DNA of 45,432 nt from Planctomycetaceae bacterium (GTDB taxonomy: Bacteria > Planctomycetota > Planctomycetia > Pirellulales > Pirellulaceae). Positions 33,748 through 43,448 of this stretch are shown piece after piece (the first letter of the stretch is position 1; the number at the start of each line of letters is the position of its first letter). The stretch is from assembly GCA_002723275.1 (NCBI GenBank), contig PBNZ01000014.1:158292-203723 (forward strand). Direction: 5' to 3'. Both the position numbers and the translations under genes were made by a program. Below the pieces are notes generated by a model. The model was given only the letters and a program-made list of their open reading frames with translations, did not search any database and had not been told where the DNA came from.

Positions 33748-35030
33748 TCGATCTCCGCCAGCGTCTCGCGGGCAGCCTGGATGGTCGTCTCGATATCTTC
33801 CGTCGTATGTGCGGCGGAAATGAAGAGAGCCTCGAACTGACTACAGGGCATGTAGACTCCTCGATTCGCCAATCCCCAGAAGTAACGTGCGAAGCGATCC
33901 AGATTTGACTGACTGGACGTGTCCCAATTGGAAACCGGCCCAGGATTGAAAAACAACGTCATCATGCTGCCGACCCGCGCAAACGAATGGGGCAATCCGG
34001 CGTCGGCCGCAGCGGCCAGGAGGCCTTCGGCGAGACGAGCCGAGATACTCTCGAGATATTCGTAAGGCGGTTCATCGCGGAGCTGCTGGAGGATGGCGAT
34101 ACCGGCGGCCGTTGCAATTGGATTTCCGCTCAAGGTTCCGGCCTGAAAAACTTTCCCTGCAGGCAAAACGTAATTCATCACATCGGCTCGTCCACCATAG
34201 GCTCCCAAAGGTAGCCCTCCTCCAACGATCTTACCGAGCGTCGTCAGATCGGGACGAATCTGTTGGAGCGATTGGGCGCCGCCATAAGCCACACGAAACC
34301 CAGTCATCACTTCGTCGTAAATCAACAAGGTTCCCTGTTGTTCGGTGATGCTACGAAGGCTACTCAAAAACTCCGCGGAGGGAATCACACAGCCCATGTT
34401 GCCGACAACAGGTTCGATAATCACTGCAGCGATCCGTCCCTCGTGCTGCTCGAAGGCGTTCTTCAACTGTTCGATGTCGTTATAGGAAAGAATGATCGTA
34501 TCTTTGGTTGTCCCTTCGGTGACACCGGGTGAATCGGGCACGGACAAAGTGGCAGCGGCGCTTCCAGCGGCGACGAGCAGGCTGTCGACATGACCGTGGT
34601 AGTTTCCGGAGAACTTGACGATCAGATCGCGTCCGGTGAACCCACGAGCGACCCGAATCGCGCTCATCGTCGCTTCCGTCCCGGAATTAACGAGCCGAAC
34701 CTTTTCAATCGATTCAACGGCATCGATCACCAGGGAGGCAAGCACATTTTCAGCTTCGGTCGGAGCACCAAAACTGGTCCCTCGGGTCACGGCTTGTTGT
34801 ATTGCCCCGATCACCTTTGGATGAGCGTGCCCCAGAATCATCGGTCCCCAAGACCCGATGTAGTCGATGTATTGATTGCCATCGACATCTGTCAGGTAAG
34901 CACCCGATCCACTCGCAATCACGATCGGTTCTCCACCTACAGCCCCAAAGGCTCGTGCCGGACTATTGACGCCACCGGGCATCATCGCCTGAGCGGCCGT
35001 GAATATTTCGTGGCTCTTTTGGTGGTTCAT
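33744..35030 (-). CDS. hemL: glutamate-1-semialdehyde 2,1-aminomutase
   Basis: 428 residues from the ATG at 35030, chosen because AAGGA (complement of 35039-35043) lies 8 bases upstream; the ATG at 35039 would place this site on top of the start. A class III aminotransferase fold with HemL-specific stretches: PGGVNSPARAFGAVGGEP, SWGPMILGHAHP, RLVNSGTEATMSAIR, KFSGNYHGHVDSLLVAAGS, YDEVMTGFR and TLGKIVGGGLPLGAYGGR, whose lysine binds PLP. It makes 5-aminolevulinate in the C5 haem pathway in the cytoplasm. It ends in a four-base overlap with tsaB. Confidence 0.97.
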   Translation of the reverse strand: MNHQKSHEIFTAAQAMMPGGVNSPARAFGAVGGEPIVIASGSGAYLTDVDGNQYIDYIGSWGPMILGHAHPKVIGAIQQAVTRGTSFGAPTEAENVLASLVIDAVESIEKVRLVNSGTEATMSAIRVARGFTGRDLIVKFSGNYHGHVDSLLVAAGSAAATLSVPDSPGVTEGTTKDTIILSYNDIEQLKNAFEQHEGRIAAVIIEPVVGNMGCVIPSAEFLSSLRSITEQQGTLLIYDEVMTGFRVAYGGAQSLQQIRPDLTTLGKIVGGGLPLGAYGGRADVMNYVLPAGKVFQAGTLSGNPIATAAGIAILQQLRDEPPYEYLESISARLAEGLLAAAADAGLPHSFARVGSMMTLFFNPGPVSNWDTSSQSNLDRFARYFWGLANRGVYMPCSQFEALFISAAHTTEDIETTIQAARETLAEID

Positions 35031-35038
35031 CCCGTCCA

Positions 35039-35043
35039 TCCTT
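35039..35043 (-). promoter_or_regulatory. ribosome binding site deciding the hemL start
   Basis: On the minus strand AAGGA precedes the ATG at 35030 by 8 bases, correct spacing for that start and impossible spacing for the ATG at 35039. Confidence 0.6.
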
Positions 35044-35382
35044 ACTTGTGAAAGTCACTCGTGAGTCACAAGATTATTGCCTTCGACCGAATTTCAACCA
35101 CCGGGCAGCTGCCACCCAGTTGGCAACTTCCTTAACCCAATTATTGAGGATAATCGAGGCTCCTGCACGAGTTCTCGGAGCTGATCGTTGTCGCGTCCCC
35201 AACGAATTCACATTCGGGGATTTCGCTGAATTCTGACAACCTGCCGTTATAACGAACGACCTGCTGCTTCGAAAGAAGCTCGAAATTTGCAGAGGCAGGG
35301 TTCAACCGCCATACTTTTCATCCCACGAGCCCTAGTTACGGTTCTTACAAGATCGCCTTGAAAATCATTCGGAGACCTACTG
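35044..35382. other. intergenic region between divergent hemL and the PHP hydrolase gene
   Basis: About 340 bases with no convincing coding frame. A 10-base palindrome GGCAGCTGCC (35104-35113) and a nearby TGCCA/TGGCA stem are the only symmetric elements noticed. It should hold promoters for both genes; none is clear enough to mark. Confidence 0.4.
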
Positions 35383-37884
35383 ATGCAACCGAAAATGGCA
35401 CTCATCGTTTTCAGTTTTGCGGCATTCATCAATAGCTGGGAGCAACCGACGACGCTCGTGTCGGCTGCCGATCTCGTCCAACTGTCACCTGAAAACTGGG
35501 ACAAGTTTGCCCCTCAAGGCAAAGAGGTCGACTGCATCTACGGCGACTATGTTTTGCAAAATGAGCTCATCACGGCGGTGATTGCTGAACCCAAATCTGG
35601 ACGAAATGCCAACATGACGGTTCGAGACGTGGGCGGCTCCGTGATCGACCTCACCCTCAGAAGTCGGTCCAATGATCAGCTCAGCGCATTTTATCCGGAA
35701 GGAGGTCGTTTCAGTTTCGCAGTCGTCGCCACGGACCCGGATACTGTCGAACCCAACACGGCTCAACTCGCTTTGCGATCCGAGCCAACGGAAAGCCAAC
35801 CGCAGGTTGACCTGGTTTACCGACTGCAAGACGGTGATCCAGGATTGAACATTGAAACCACTCTTTCCAATCCGCACGAGGAGGCAATCGAATATGAATT
35901 GCGAGACTCGATGCGGGCCGACCGTAGCTTTAGCTTCGATTTCTCACCGGAACTGGGCCTTTTCTGGGCCTATGACGATTGGTGGCGGCAGGCGTACGGC
36001 GTTGTACCTGAAGGGCACGAAATGCAGGAAGTCGCCGACACGGTCAAACGCAGCAGACCGGTCATCGCCTATGTCCATGATGGTTCTCGCAAAATACGCA
36101 TCGAGCCCGGTGAATCCCATACCTTGAAACGCCGCCTGGTACCTGCCAATCACCTGCTGAAATTGAAGGGGCAGGTCGCACAAGACTCGGGGGCAGAATT
36201 ACACCCCGTGAACTTGACGATTACCGATCCGAGACACTCGATCTATCTGGCAAATGTGGAGCTTACGGCGGATGGAAAACAATATGGATCGGCACGAACA
36301 GGTCATGACGGCGTGGTTGAATTCATGGCTCCGGCGGGCGACTATACGATCACCGTTAATGCTAATGGTCGTGAAGAAAAACAGGTGAAACTCACAATCG
36401 ACAAACCGACTCGTGAAACAATTGAAATGCCGCTGCCCGGATATGTTGTGGCTCGTATCGAAGACGACCAAGGCGGACCGATCCCGTGCAAGATTGAGTT
36501 TCGAGGAAAGGGTTCAACCGCAGATCCAGAATTTGGTCCCGACACGTTCGAACACGGCGTCAAAAACCTTTACTACACGGCCAGTGGTCGCTTCCGTCAG
36601 GAACTGGCCCCTGGAGTCTATGATGTCGTGATCAGTCACGGGAACGAATACGATGCGGTCTTCACGACCATCGAAGTCAAACGAGGGGAAGCCACTCGCC
36701 TAGATGCTGAACTGAAGAGGTCCGTCGATACGACTGGCTGGATTAGCTCAGATTTCCACAGCCACTCAAGCCCATCGGGCGACAACACATCGAGCCAACG
36801 GGGGCGCGTGCTTAATCTTCTGAGCGAACATATCGAGTTTGCACCGTGTACCGAACACAATCGTGTCTCGACCTACATCGATCACCTGAAACATTTCCAC
36901 GCCATCGATTTAATGGCCACCTGCTCGGGTATGGAACTCACGGGAAACCCCTTGCCGGTTAACCATCAAAACGCCTTCCCAATCAAGCGGAAACCTCGAA
37001 CGCAAGACGGTGGCGGTCCAACCACGGATGAGAATCCCATCCTGCAGATCGAGCGACTCGCATTATGGGACCAGCGAGCCCAAAAAGTAGTTCAGGGAAA
37101 TCATCCGAACCTGGTGCAGATCCTTGTCGACCGCGATGAAGACGGCAATGCGGACAGTGGCTTTGAAAACATGCTCGGCCATATGGACGTGGTTGAAGTC
37201 CACCCACCCCATAAAATCTTCCTTCCTGTGACTGATAAGACCGACGGCAGTCGAGGAAATGTGATGGGCAATTGGCTCCAGATGCTCAACATGGGCTATC
37301 GCATTCCTGGCGTCGTCAACACCGACGCTCATTACAATTTCCACGGATCGGGATGGTTAAGAAACTACTTAAAGGCCAATACGGATGACCCCGCTCAACT
37401 TCGACTGGCAGATCTGATCCAGGCGACCGAGCGAGGCAATGTTGTGATGACAAACGGTCCTTATCTGGAAGTCACGGCAATGGCGAGTGGTAACCGAACC
37501 GCCATCGCAGGCGAAGATATCATCGCCGATAATGGAGAGGTCCGTTTCCAGGTACGTGTTCAATGCCCCAACTGGCTGGACATCAACCGCATCCAACTGT
37601 TCATCAACGGCGTTCCGGTACCCGAGCAAAACTTTACCCGTCGCACCCATGGCGAATTATTCGGCGAACAAGTGGTCAAGTTTGAGCAGACACTCCCGCT
37701 CAAGCTAGATGCGGATGCACATGTGATCGTTGCAGCGGCAGGCGAGGGCCTATCACTGGGTCCGGTTGCAGGCCCTTCCCACGAAAACGACATTCCGGTC
37801 GCCGTCACCAATCCAATTTTTGTGGACGTCGACGGTGATGGATTTCAGCCAAACGGGGATTTATTGGGCGGGTCACTCCCTTAG
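35383..37884 (+). CDS. exported CehA/McbA-type PHP metallohydrolase
   Basis: 833 residues; GGAG lies 8 bases before the ATG. Residues 1-29 (ALIVFSFAAFINSW...VSAAD) form a signal peptide. A beta-rich region fills ~30-445, including a carboxypeptidase-regulatory-like module (~270-350, GVVEFMAPAGDYTITVNANG). The PHP domain starts at SSDFHSHSSPSGD (D457, H459, H461), with CTEHNR (E491, H492) and NTDAHYNFHG (D648, H650) supplying further metal ligands. Relatives such as CehA and McbA hydrolyse the carbamate carbaryl, but most family members have unknown natural substrates, probably phosphoesters or carbamates. It stands alone, followed by an inverted repeat. Confidence 0.87.
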   Translation: MQPKMALIVFSFAAFINSWEQPTTLVSAADLVQLSPENWDKFAPQGKEVDCIYGDYVLQNELITAVIAEPKSGRNANMTVRDVGGSVIDLTLRSRSNDQLSAFYPEGGRFSFAVVATDPDTVEPNTAQLALRSEPTESQPQVDLVYRLQDGDPGLNIETTLSNPHEEAIEYELRDSMRADRSFSFDFSPELGLFWAYDDWWRQAYGVVPEGHEMQEVADTVKRSRPVIAYVHDGSRKIRIEPGESHTLKRRLVPANHLLKLKGQVAQDSGAELHPVNLTITDPRHSIYLANVELTADGKQYGSARTGHDGVVEFMAPAGDYTITVNANGREEKQVKLTIDKPTRETIEMPLPGYVVARIEDDQGGPIPCKIEFRGKGSTADPEFGPDTFEHGVKNLYYTASGRFRQELAPGVYDVVISHGNEYDAVFTTIEVKRGEATRLDAELKRSVDTTGWISSDFHSHSSPSGDNTSSQRGRVLNLLSEHIEFAPCTEHNRVSTYIDHLKHFHAIDLMATCSGMELTGNPLPVNHQNAFPIKRKPRTQDGGGPTTDENPILQIERLALWDQRAQKVVQGNHPNLVQILVDRDEDGNADSGFENMLGHMDVVEVHPPHKIFLPVTDKTDGSRGNVMGNWLQMLNMGYRIPGVVNTDAHYNFHGSGWLRNYLKANTDDPAQLRLADLIQATERGNVVMTNGPYLEVTAMASGNRTAIAGEDIIADNGEVRFQVRVQCPNWLDINRIQLFINGVPVPEQNFTRRTHGELFGEQVVKFEQTLPLKLDADAHVIVAAAGEGLSLGPVAGPSHENDIPVAVTNPIFVDVDGDGFQPNGDLLGGSLP

Positions 37885-37923
37885 CCACCGAGCAAAACAC
37901 GATCGGTCATCAGCCTTTGCGTA

Positions 37924-37944
37924 GCCGGCAAGCTGCTTGCCGGC
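37924..37944. repeat. perfect 9-bp-arm palindrome, possible terminator or REP-like element
   Basis: GCCGGCAAG (37924-37932) and CTTGCCGGC (37936-37944) flank CTG, 40 bases after the PHP hydrolase stop. No T-run follows, so it may act by Rho or be a dispersed repeat. It is the only notable element in the 347-base gap 37885-38231; the minus-strand frame there (37881-38228) has no family resemblance. Confidence 0.5.
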
Positions 37945-38215
37945 TGCGAGCTGACATCTTTGACAAAGTTGTCGGTCCTGTCCAATCCAGCAAAGAGCGC
38001 ATTTGAGAGGCTTCTGTTCAGCCTGAGCCAACGGCTCGGACTCCGATAATCTGCTCTTGAATGTTGCCTTGCGAAGCCGCCAAAATTAGCCGAACCATAT
38101 CGCCGATGCTGGACCATTTTGCCGATGCAGGGCAAGGTGACCATGGTTGAGGATATCCTGCCCGATTCGAACAAAAGACAAACGCCAACAAACGACGGGC
38201 CAAAACAACCGTCAC

Positions 38216-38222
38216 AAGGAGG
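38216..38222 (+). promoter_or_regulatory. strong ribosome binding site fixing a TTG start
   Basis: AAGGAGG, a full match to the anti-Shine-Dalgarno core, ends 9 bases before the TTG at 38232 and has no better ATG or GTG near it. Confidence 0.75.
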
Positions 38223-38231
38223 GCTCATTCA

Positions 38232-39758
38232 TTGACGAATAGCTATGACCTGATCCCGCGGAACAGTAACCAGACGCGACGAATTGCCGAGTACGCGATC
38301 CAATTCTGCCGTGATGGTATCGGCACTCCCGCTACCAGTGTGTACGAGCGTACAGAATTATTTCACCTGGACAGTATCGCCTGTGGAATCTCCGCCATCT
38401 CCTGGGATACGAACGCCCCCAAGGTGTTACGCGCGGAGGCTCAAACGTACCCTTGCTCTAACGAATGGGGCGTTCCCTGCTTTGGTTCGGCTGAACTTGT
38501 GCAACCCGAAAAAGCCGTTGTTGCAAATAGTGCCGCGGTCCGGGAGTGGGACTCCAATGGCACGAACTTTGGCTTTAACCCGGAACGTCAGGCGACCCGT
38601 GGCGAATTCGGCCACAATGATTTTTATCCAGTGGCGATCGCGGCAGCTCAGATCGCCCAGGCAGATGGTGAATGTGCCGTACGAGCGATGATCTGTCTGG
38701 ACGAAATCCGCGGCCGCCTGGCCGAAGTCTTCGGACTCAAAGATCACAAGATCGATCATGTCCTGCACGGTGGCATCGCATCTGCCGCCGTTTTTGGGGC
38801 GATGGTGGGAGCAACCGCTGACCAAATCGAATCGGCCATCGGCATGCTCGTCGCCCATTACGTGCCGTTTCGAGCGATCCGAGCAGGACATCAGCTTTCC
38901 GATTCCAAGGGAGCCTCTGCGGCAATCACGAGTGAAATGGCCGTTCTGAGTGTCCGACGAGCGATGAACGGTTTTCGAGGTCCCGCCGACATTCTGCGCA
39001 ATCCACAGGCGATCTTCTGCCTCTTTGAACCACCATCCCAACCGGACGAGAGCCCTTTCGACTTGGCTCTGGCATTGGACGGCGATGACTTCGCGGTAAT
39101 GGGTATGCACTTCAAAATTGGACTTTATGAACACCAATCGGCGGGAGCCATTCAAGGGCTGATTCAGATTCTGCAAGATAACAATCAGCTGCTCAACGCG
39201 CCCGACGCTATCGAGCAAATCCGTATTCGCATCTACGAACCCGCTTTCGGCATCATCGGCGATCCAGCCAAGCGTGACCCACACACTCGTCAATCCGCAG
39301 ATCATTCCATGGTGTACATCATCGCCACTTTGTTGCGAAAGGCATGTGAACTCGGATCAGCCAATTGGAAAGCTTTGATGCTCATGCCTGTGGATTACAC
39401 GAATCAGGCGTTACATCATCCTCGTACGCGCCATTTCATGAAACAGATCCAATTCGAGCACGGCGGCGAAGAGTACGACCGAGCCTATCCCGATGGGATT
39501 CCAACTTCGATCGAAATTGCGACCGCTGACGACATTCTCAAGAGCGGACTCGTCATGTATCCGGAAGGCCACGCGCGCTGTCCAAGCCAAGAACTCGTAT
39601 CTCTCCTTGATCACAAGTTTCAGCAGCTTTTAGAAACGGCGATTAACGACATCTCGGAATTCCGAGTTCGATTTGGCAATCTGAGATCAAAGTCGGTGGA
39701 CGAGATTCGCGAACTCTACGACTTCCAGATCCATCGCACCGGGCAACCGATTGACTAG
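38232..39758 (+). CDS. MmgE/PrpD family protein (2-methylcitrate dehydratase-like)
   Basis: 508 residues, with a TTG start supported by AAGGAGG. Family features include the N-terminal helical domain (LFHLDSIACGISAI, AVVANSAAVREWDSNGTN, GEFGHNDFYPVAIAAAQIAQ) and the later ADHSMVYIIATLL and DPHTRQSADHS stretches corresponding to the conserved HS motif region. PrpD dehydrates 2-methylcitrate in propionate catabolism, but the family also includes cis-aconitate decarboxylase and many uncharacterised proteins. No prpB or prpC lies nearby, so a methylcitrate role is not supported by context. It is cytoplasmic, in a single-gene unit. Confidence 0.88.
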   Translation: MTNSYDLIPRNSNQTRRIAEYAIQFCRDGIGTPATSVYERTELFHLDSIACGISAISWDTNAPKVLRAEAQTYPCSNEWGVPCFGSAELVQPEKAVVANSAAVREWDSNGTNFGFNPERQATRGEFGHNDFYPVAIAAAQIAQADGECAVRAMICLDEIRGRLAEVFGLKDHKIDHVLHGGIASAAVFGAMVGATADQIESAIGMLVAHYVPFRAIRAGHQLSDSKGASAAITSEMAVLSVRRAMNGFRGPADILRNPQAIFCLFEPPSQPDESPFDLALALDGDDFAVMGMHFKIGLYEHQSAGAIQGLIQILQDNNQLLNAPDAIEQIRIRIYEPAFGIIGDPAKRDPHTRQSADHSMVYIIATLLRKACELGSANWKALMLMPVDYTNQALHHPRTRHFMKQIQFEHGGEEYDRAYPDGIPTSIEIATADDILKSGLVMYPEGHARCPSQELVSLLDHKFQQLLETAINDISEFRVRFGNLRSKSVDEIRELYDFQIHRTGQPID

Positions 39759-39832
39759 CTGAGCCTTATTACCGGGCATGACGGATTACCAAGCATGACG
39801 GTCCGCTCACTGCGTTCGTGATCAAGCAGAGC

Positions 39833-40822
39833 TCATTCGGATTCGTCGCGAACCGTCGCCGTCGCCAGGATTTTTCCGGCAGTGCCGTTCCCAAGATCGG
39901 TTTCGATCTCGATCTCTTCCGAAATTTTCCCGGGCGTGTTGGCTGCCGTAAATTTCACGGGGACCAAATGCAGCGGCTTGAATTCATCGGTGGGGACGAA
40001 TTCAAAGCAATCGTCCTCACAATTGACATTCGTAATGCGAAATGGCTTTTTACTACGCACTACGATGTTCTTCGTCACCGTTTGGCCGGGCTCAAGCGTT
40101 CCTAAAGATAACGCTGCGGGACTCACCGTAATCGGCGATTCCACAAGGCCCTCGACTCGAATTGGAATCTGCTCTGAACGACGATCATTGGTAATCAGAA
40201 TCATTTCATCGTTGAAATAACCCGCAGGCGTTTCTGGCTTCAATTGCACTTGGAGTTCATAGGCAACGCGGCCGTTGTTTCGTCGAGTTTCAACGGGGGT
40301 TACAACCAGGTTCGTGTTGGCACTTAGAATATCCACAATCTTCCAGTCGCTTCGCCCAGCGTAACTCACGTCAACATTCCGCTTCGCTTGCTCTCCGAAA
40401 TCAACGGAGTCAAAATTGACGATACCGGGATCGAAAACCACATCGCCTCGAATAATTCCCCTGATCGATAGCTGAACTTCAGCGTAATAGGGTTTATCGA
40501 TGGTCACGGTAATGGTCGCGGTACGTAGCCCCAGGAACGAATGGGTGTTGAACTTGGCTCGGATGCCGCCCTTTTCCCAGGTGTCGAGAGTCGGCTTGGT
40601 AATCGTGGGTGTAACACAGCCACAGCTCGTGCGGACGCCAGCGATGTGAATCTTTTCCTTGTAGATATTCTGCAATTCAAATACAAAGTCGGTTTGCGAG
40701 GCTCGGGCCACGGTACCAAAATCATGGTTGGTTCCGTTAAACATCTTTCGCGCCCATTCCTGTGCACTCACAGGACTACAAACGCCGCAAAGAACCAAAG
40801 CGAAAAGCAAGATGCGTGGCAC
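39833..40822 (-). CDS. exported DUF1573 protein
   Basis: 329 residues from the GTG at 40822, which has AGGGAG 6 bases upstream and gives a clean signal peptide (PRILLFALVLCGVCSPVSAQ). TTG/ATG codons further upstream (40846, 40843) extend the protein by seven or eight charged residues and lack such a site. The mature part starts with DUF1573: HDFGTVARASQTDFVFELQN and GVRTSCGCVTP; two further Ig-like/ASH-type beta domains follow (~110-215 and ~220-320, with ITVSPAALSLGTLEPGQT). DUF1573 proteins are numerous in planctomycetes and Bacteroidota with no known biochemical role; a periplasmic scaffold or copper/thiol-linked function is conceivable from the SCGC motif. Confidence 0.87.
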   Translation of the reverse strand: MPRILLFALVLCGVCSPVSAQEWARKMFNGTNHDFGTVARASQTDFVFELQNIYKEKIHIAGVRTSCGCVTPTITKPTLDTWEKGGIRAKFNTHSFLGLRTATITVTIDKPYYAEVQLSIRGIIRGDVVFDPGIVNFDSVDFGEQAKRNVDVSYAGRSDWKIVDILSANTNLVVTPVETRRNNGRVAYELQVQLKPETPAGYFNDEMILITNDRRSEQIPIRVEGLVESPITVSPAALSLGTLEPGQTVTKNIVVRSKKPFRITNVNCEDDCFEFVPTDEFKPLHLVPVKFTAANTPGKISEEIEIETDLGNGTAGKILATATVRDESE

Positions 40823-40828
40823 GACTCT

Positions 40829-40834
40829 CTCCCT
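40829..40834 (-). promoter_or_regulatory. ribosome binding site deciding the DUF1573 start
   Basis: Minus-strand AGGGAG ends 6 bases before the GTG at 40822, selecting it over the upstream TTG and ATG. Confidence 0.6.
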
Positions 40835-40846
40835 TTCAAACATCAA

Positions 40847-41151
40847 CCGGCCAGGGCTTTTATGCCCTCAGCCTGCCCCTCTGAAACCAATCCGCAAACA
40901 AGGTGTCCGTTTCAAGTTGCTCGTCCGCCAGCGGCTACAGGAATTTCGCTTCCCGCTCATAAACCTACCAATCGGACGGACGTCCATCCGGATTATTCGG
41001 CTTCCAGAAGTGGTGGAAAAGAGCCTTTTTTTTCGACAAAATAATCAGACCATTAAAACCTTAAGCGACCGTCAAAGTTGCCCTATTGTTACGGAATTTC
41101 AGCTCAAAATCGATGACTTGCGCACTTTTTGATAGGAATGCATCTACCAGC
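40847..41151. other. intergenic region upstream of the thioredoxin-NHL gene
   Basis: About 300 bases between divergent genes with no convincing gene of its own. An AT-rich stretch from 41023 (eight T residues at 41026-41033, then ATAATCAGACCATTAAAACC) is the likely promoter area; exact elements cannot be fixed by eye. Confidence 0.35.
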
Positions 41152-43257
41152 ATGCTTCAGCAGCCCCCCCTCGCCCACATCATGATGGTGTCAATTCTCG
41201 CCTTGATTCTCGCTTCCAGCCTTGCCGCCCAGGAAGCTGAACCCCCGTCCGGAGGGCAGCCAACCATTGGCGAAGAGGTCCCGCCACGCAATCCATTTCG
41301 ACATCAGATTCCGATTCCGGATTTCCCTGCCAACCTGACGTGGATGAATTGCGAGGGGCCGCTGACGCTAGCCGACCTGAAAGGCAAATTCGTGCTGCTG
41401 GACTTTTGGACCTATTGCTGCATCAACTGCCTTCACGTTCTTCCTGAACTGAAGAAACTGGAACACGAATTTGCCAAGGAACTCGTCGTCATCGGTGTTC
41501 ACTCCGCCAAATTCGAAAAGGAGCGAGAGGACGACAACATCAAGGAGGCCATCCTTCGCCACGAGATCGAACATCCTGTCGTGAACGACCGAGACATGGT
41601 GGTGTGGCGGATGTTCGGAGCGAACAGTTGGCCGACCATTCTGCTCATCGATCCCAACGGAAAAGCAGTCTACATGCGAAGTGGTGAGTTTAAATTCGAA
41701 GAAATCAAGGCCGTTCTCGATGCGGCCCTCCCCTACTATCGCCATCGAGGTGTCGTGGACGAGTCGCCAGTTCGCTTTGATCTACTCGCCAATAAGAGCC
41801 AAGCGCAACCTTTACGCTTTCCGGGCAAAGTGCTTGCCGACGAAGGCTCAAATCGACTTTTCATCGCCGACAGCAATCACAACCGCATTGTTGTGACAGA
41901 CCTCCAGGGCAAAAATCCGCTGACGATCGGCTCGGGACAGCAAGGTCGTGAAGACGGTGACTTCCAGCAGGCCACCTTCCATCACCCTCAAGGCATGGCG
42001 ATTGTCGGAGACTTGCTTTACGTTGCGGACACTGAAAATCATTTGATTCGCAAGATCGATCTCCAGAAACAGCAGGTCAAAACGATTGCAGGAACGGGTG
42101 TCCAAGGTCGGAATGCCTGGCCAGGCTGGAATGGCGATCCAAACGAAAGACCGGTCAATGGTCGCTGGGAGGGAGTGGCACGAACAACACCACTCAACAG
42201 CCCCTGGGCGCTGTGGCCGAATGGCGAGCATCTTTACATTGCGATGGCAGGCCCTCATCAGATTTGGCGGATGAATCTCAAGACATCGCTCATAGGTCCC
42301 TACGCCGGCAATGGACGCGAAGACATTGTCGACGGCGCCCGACTTCCCGCCACTCCCTACGGCCTTAACTCGGCCTCGTTCGCTCAGCCCAGTGGACTTT
42401 CATCCGATGGCAAGTACCTTTTCGTAGCAGATTGCGAGGGCAGCTCGATCCGCAGGGTTCCCATGAATCCTACGGATCGTGTCACCACGATCGTCGGCAC
42501 AGCAGAACTGCCCGCAAATCGATTGTTCGAATTTGGCGACGAAGACGGTTCATTTGAACAGGCCAAACTTCAACATGCTTTGGGAGTTACCTACCACGAG
42601 AGCAAGCTGTACATCGCCGACACCTATAACGACAAGATCAAAACCATCGATCTTGAAAATCAGTCGGTAACAACGATTGCGGGCGGGCAAGGTGCTTTCA
42701 ATGAACCAGCAGGGCTCAGTTATGCGGCGGGCAAATTGTATGTGGCCGATACCAACAATCATCAAATTCGCTGGATCGACCTCAACAACAACAATGCGGT
42801 GACCGACCTTTCAATCGAAGTCGAACCTCCGGCACAGATGGTCGCTCCCGCGATCCCGTTCAATGGCCCTCGATTTGCCTTTGGAGAACGCGATATTCGT
42901 GCGGGCAAAGTTATGCTCCGCTTAGATTTGCCACTGGCGGAGAACGAACGGCTCCATCACCAACTGACACCTCAAATCACCATCACACCGCGCCCGGGCA
43001 CTATTCAATTGGAACCGGCTGGTCCGGTGGTCGTTCGTGGAAATTCGTTGGAGCTCCCGCTGACGGTCACAGGACCAAACTCGAGCCCAATCGTCGTGAA
43101 GGCGATCTATTTTTATTGTCGTCACGCGAATGGCAAAAATGGCGGCCTCTGCAAGATCGGGCAGGTAATCTGGGAAGGAAAGCTGATCTCTACCGCCTCC
43201 GGAGCCAGCCAGACGCTTGAATTCGAGGCCACGGCCCCTGCAGCTGGTAATCCCTGA
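41152..43257 (+). CDS. exported thioredoxin-like protein with NHL-repeat propeller (NHLRC2-like)
   Basis: About 701 residues from the ATG at 41152; the start is uncertain because codons at 41086 onward are also open, but this one precedes a signal peptide (MMVSILALILASSLAAQ). A TlpA/thioredoxin fold (~65-205) contains the redox site FWTYCCINCLHVLPEL (CINC preceded by a further Cys) and SWPTILLIDPNGK. An NHL beta-propeller follows (~225-570) with repeated strands such as LFIADSNHNRIVVTDL, LYVADTENHLIRKIDL and LYIADTYNDKIKTIDL. A C-terminal beta domain ends the chain. The domain order equals human NHLRC2. It is probably a periplasmic thiol-disulphide protein with a ligand-binding propeller; the partner is unknown. 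Confidence 0.9.
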   Translation: MLQQPPLAHIMMVSILALILASSLAAQEAEPPSGGQPTIGEEVPPRNPFRHQIPIPDFPANLTWMNCEGPLTLADLKGKFVLLDFWTYCCINCLHVLPELKKLEHEFAKELVVIGVHSAKFEKEREDDNIKEAILRHEIEHPVVNDRDMVVWRMFGANSWPTILLIDPNGKAVYMRSGEFKFEEIKAVLDAALPYYRHRGVVDESPVRFDLLANKSQAQPLRFPGKVLADEGSNRLFIADSNHNRIVVTDLQGKNPLTIGSGQQGREDGDFQQATFHHPQGMAIVGDLLYVADTENHLIRKIDLQKQQVKTIAGTGVQGRNAWPGWNGDPNERPVNGRWEGVARTTPLNSPWALWPNGEHLYIAMAGPHQIWRMNLKTSLIGPYAGNGREDIVDGARLPATPYGLNSASFAQPSGLSSDGKYLFVADCEGSSIRRVPMNPTDRVTTIVGTAELPANRLFEFGDEDGSFEQAKLQHALGVTYHESKLYIADTYNDKIKTIDLENQSVTTIAGGQGAFNEPAGLSYAAGKLYVADTNNHQIRWIDLNNNNAVTDLSIEVEPPAQMVAPAIPFNGPRFAFGERDIRAGKVMLRLDLPLAENERLHHQLTPQITITPRPGTIQLEPAGPVVVRGNSLELPLTVTGPNSSPIVVKAIYFYCRHANGKNGGLCKIGQVIWEGKLISTASGASQTLEFEATAPAAGNP

Positions 43258-43338
43258 GCTCCAGTCGGGATGCACCGGTCATGACGTAACCCGTTTTACG
43301 GAGAGGAAAAACGTCTGCCCAGCGAGGCGCACTGTCCA

Positions 43339-43368
43339 TTTACAAGAGGCTTGGCAATCCGCTAAAAT
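43339..43368 (+). promoter_or_regulatory. sigma70-like promoter for ffh-rpsP
   Basis: TTTACA (43339-43344) and TAAAAT (43363-43368) are separated by 18 bases, close to consensus, and would give a leader of about 90 bases before the ffh ATG. No competing promoter was seen in the gap. Confidence 0.5.
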
Positions 43369-43423
43369 GTTGGATTCCCTGCACCCCCTCCCAAGGCGGG
43401 GAGTGTATCCAAAACCATGACCC

Positions 43424-43448
43424 GTGTCCGGCGAGCCTTGCCGGTCAC
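43424..43448 (+). promoter_or_regulatory. hairpin in the ffh leader
   Basis: GTG-T-CCGGC (43424-43432) pairs with GCCGG-T-CAC (43440-43448), eight pairs with one T-T mismatch and a 7-base loop, 17 bases before the ffh start. No Shine-Dalgarno sequence is visible between it and the ATG. It could modulate translation initiation. Confidence 0.35.

Noticed and set aside
37881-38228. 115-codon minus-strand frame in the gap after the PHP hydrolase
   Set aside because: It crosses the palindromic element, shows no motifs and has no sensible start context.
38427-39305. 292-codon open frame on the minus strand
   Set aside because: Antisense shadow of the MmgE/PrpD gene; composition is Arg/Ser/Gly-rich without recognisable motifs.
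41000-41035. T8 run after a short stem, considered as an intrinsic terminator
   Set aside because: No plus-strand gene ends upstream, the stem is only about five pairs and is separated from the T-run by several bases.
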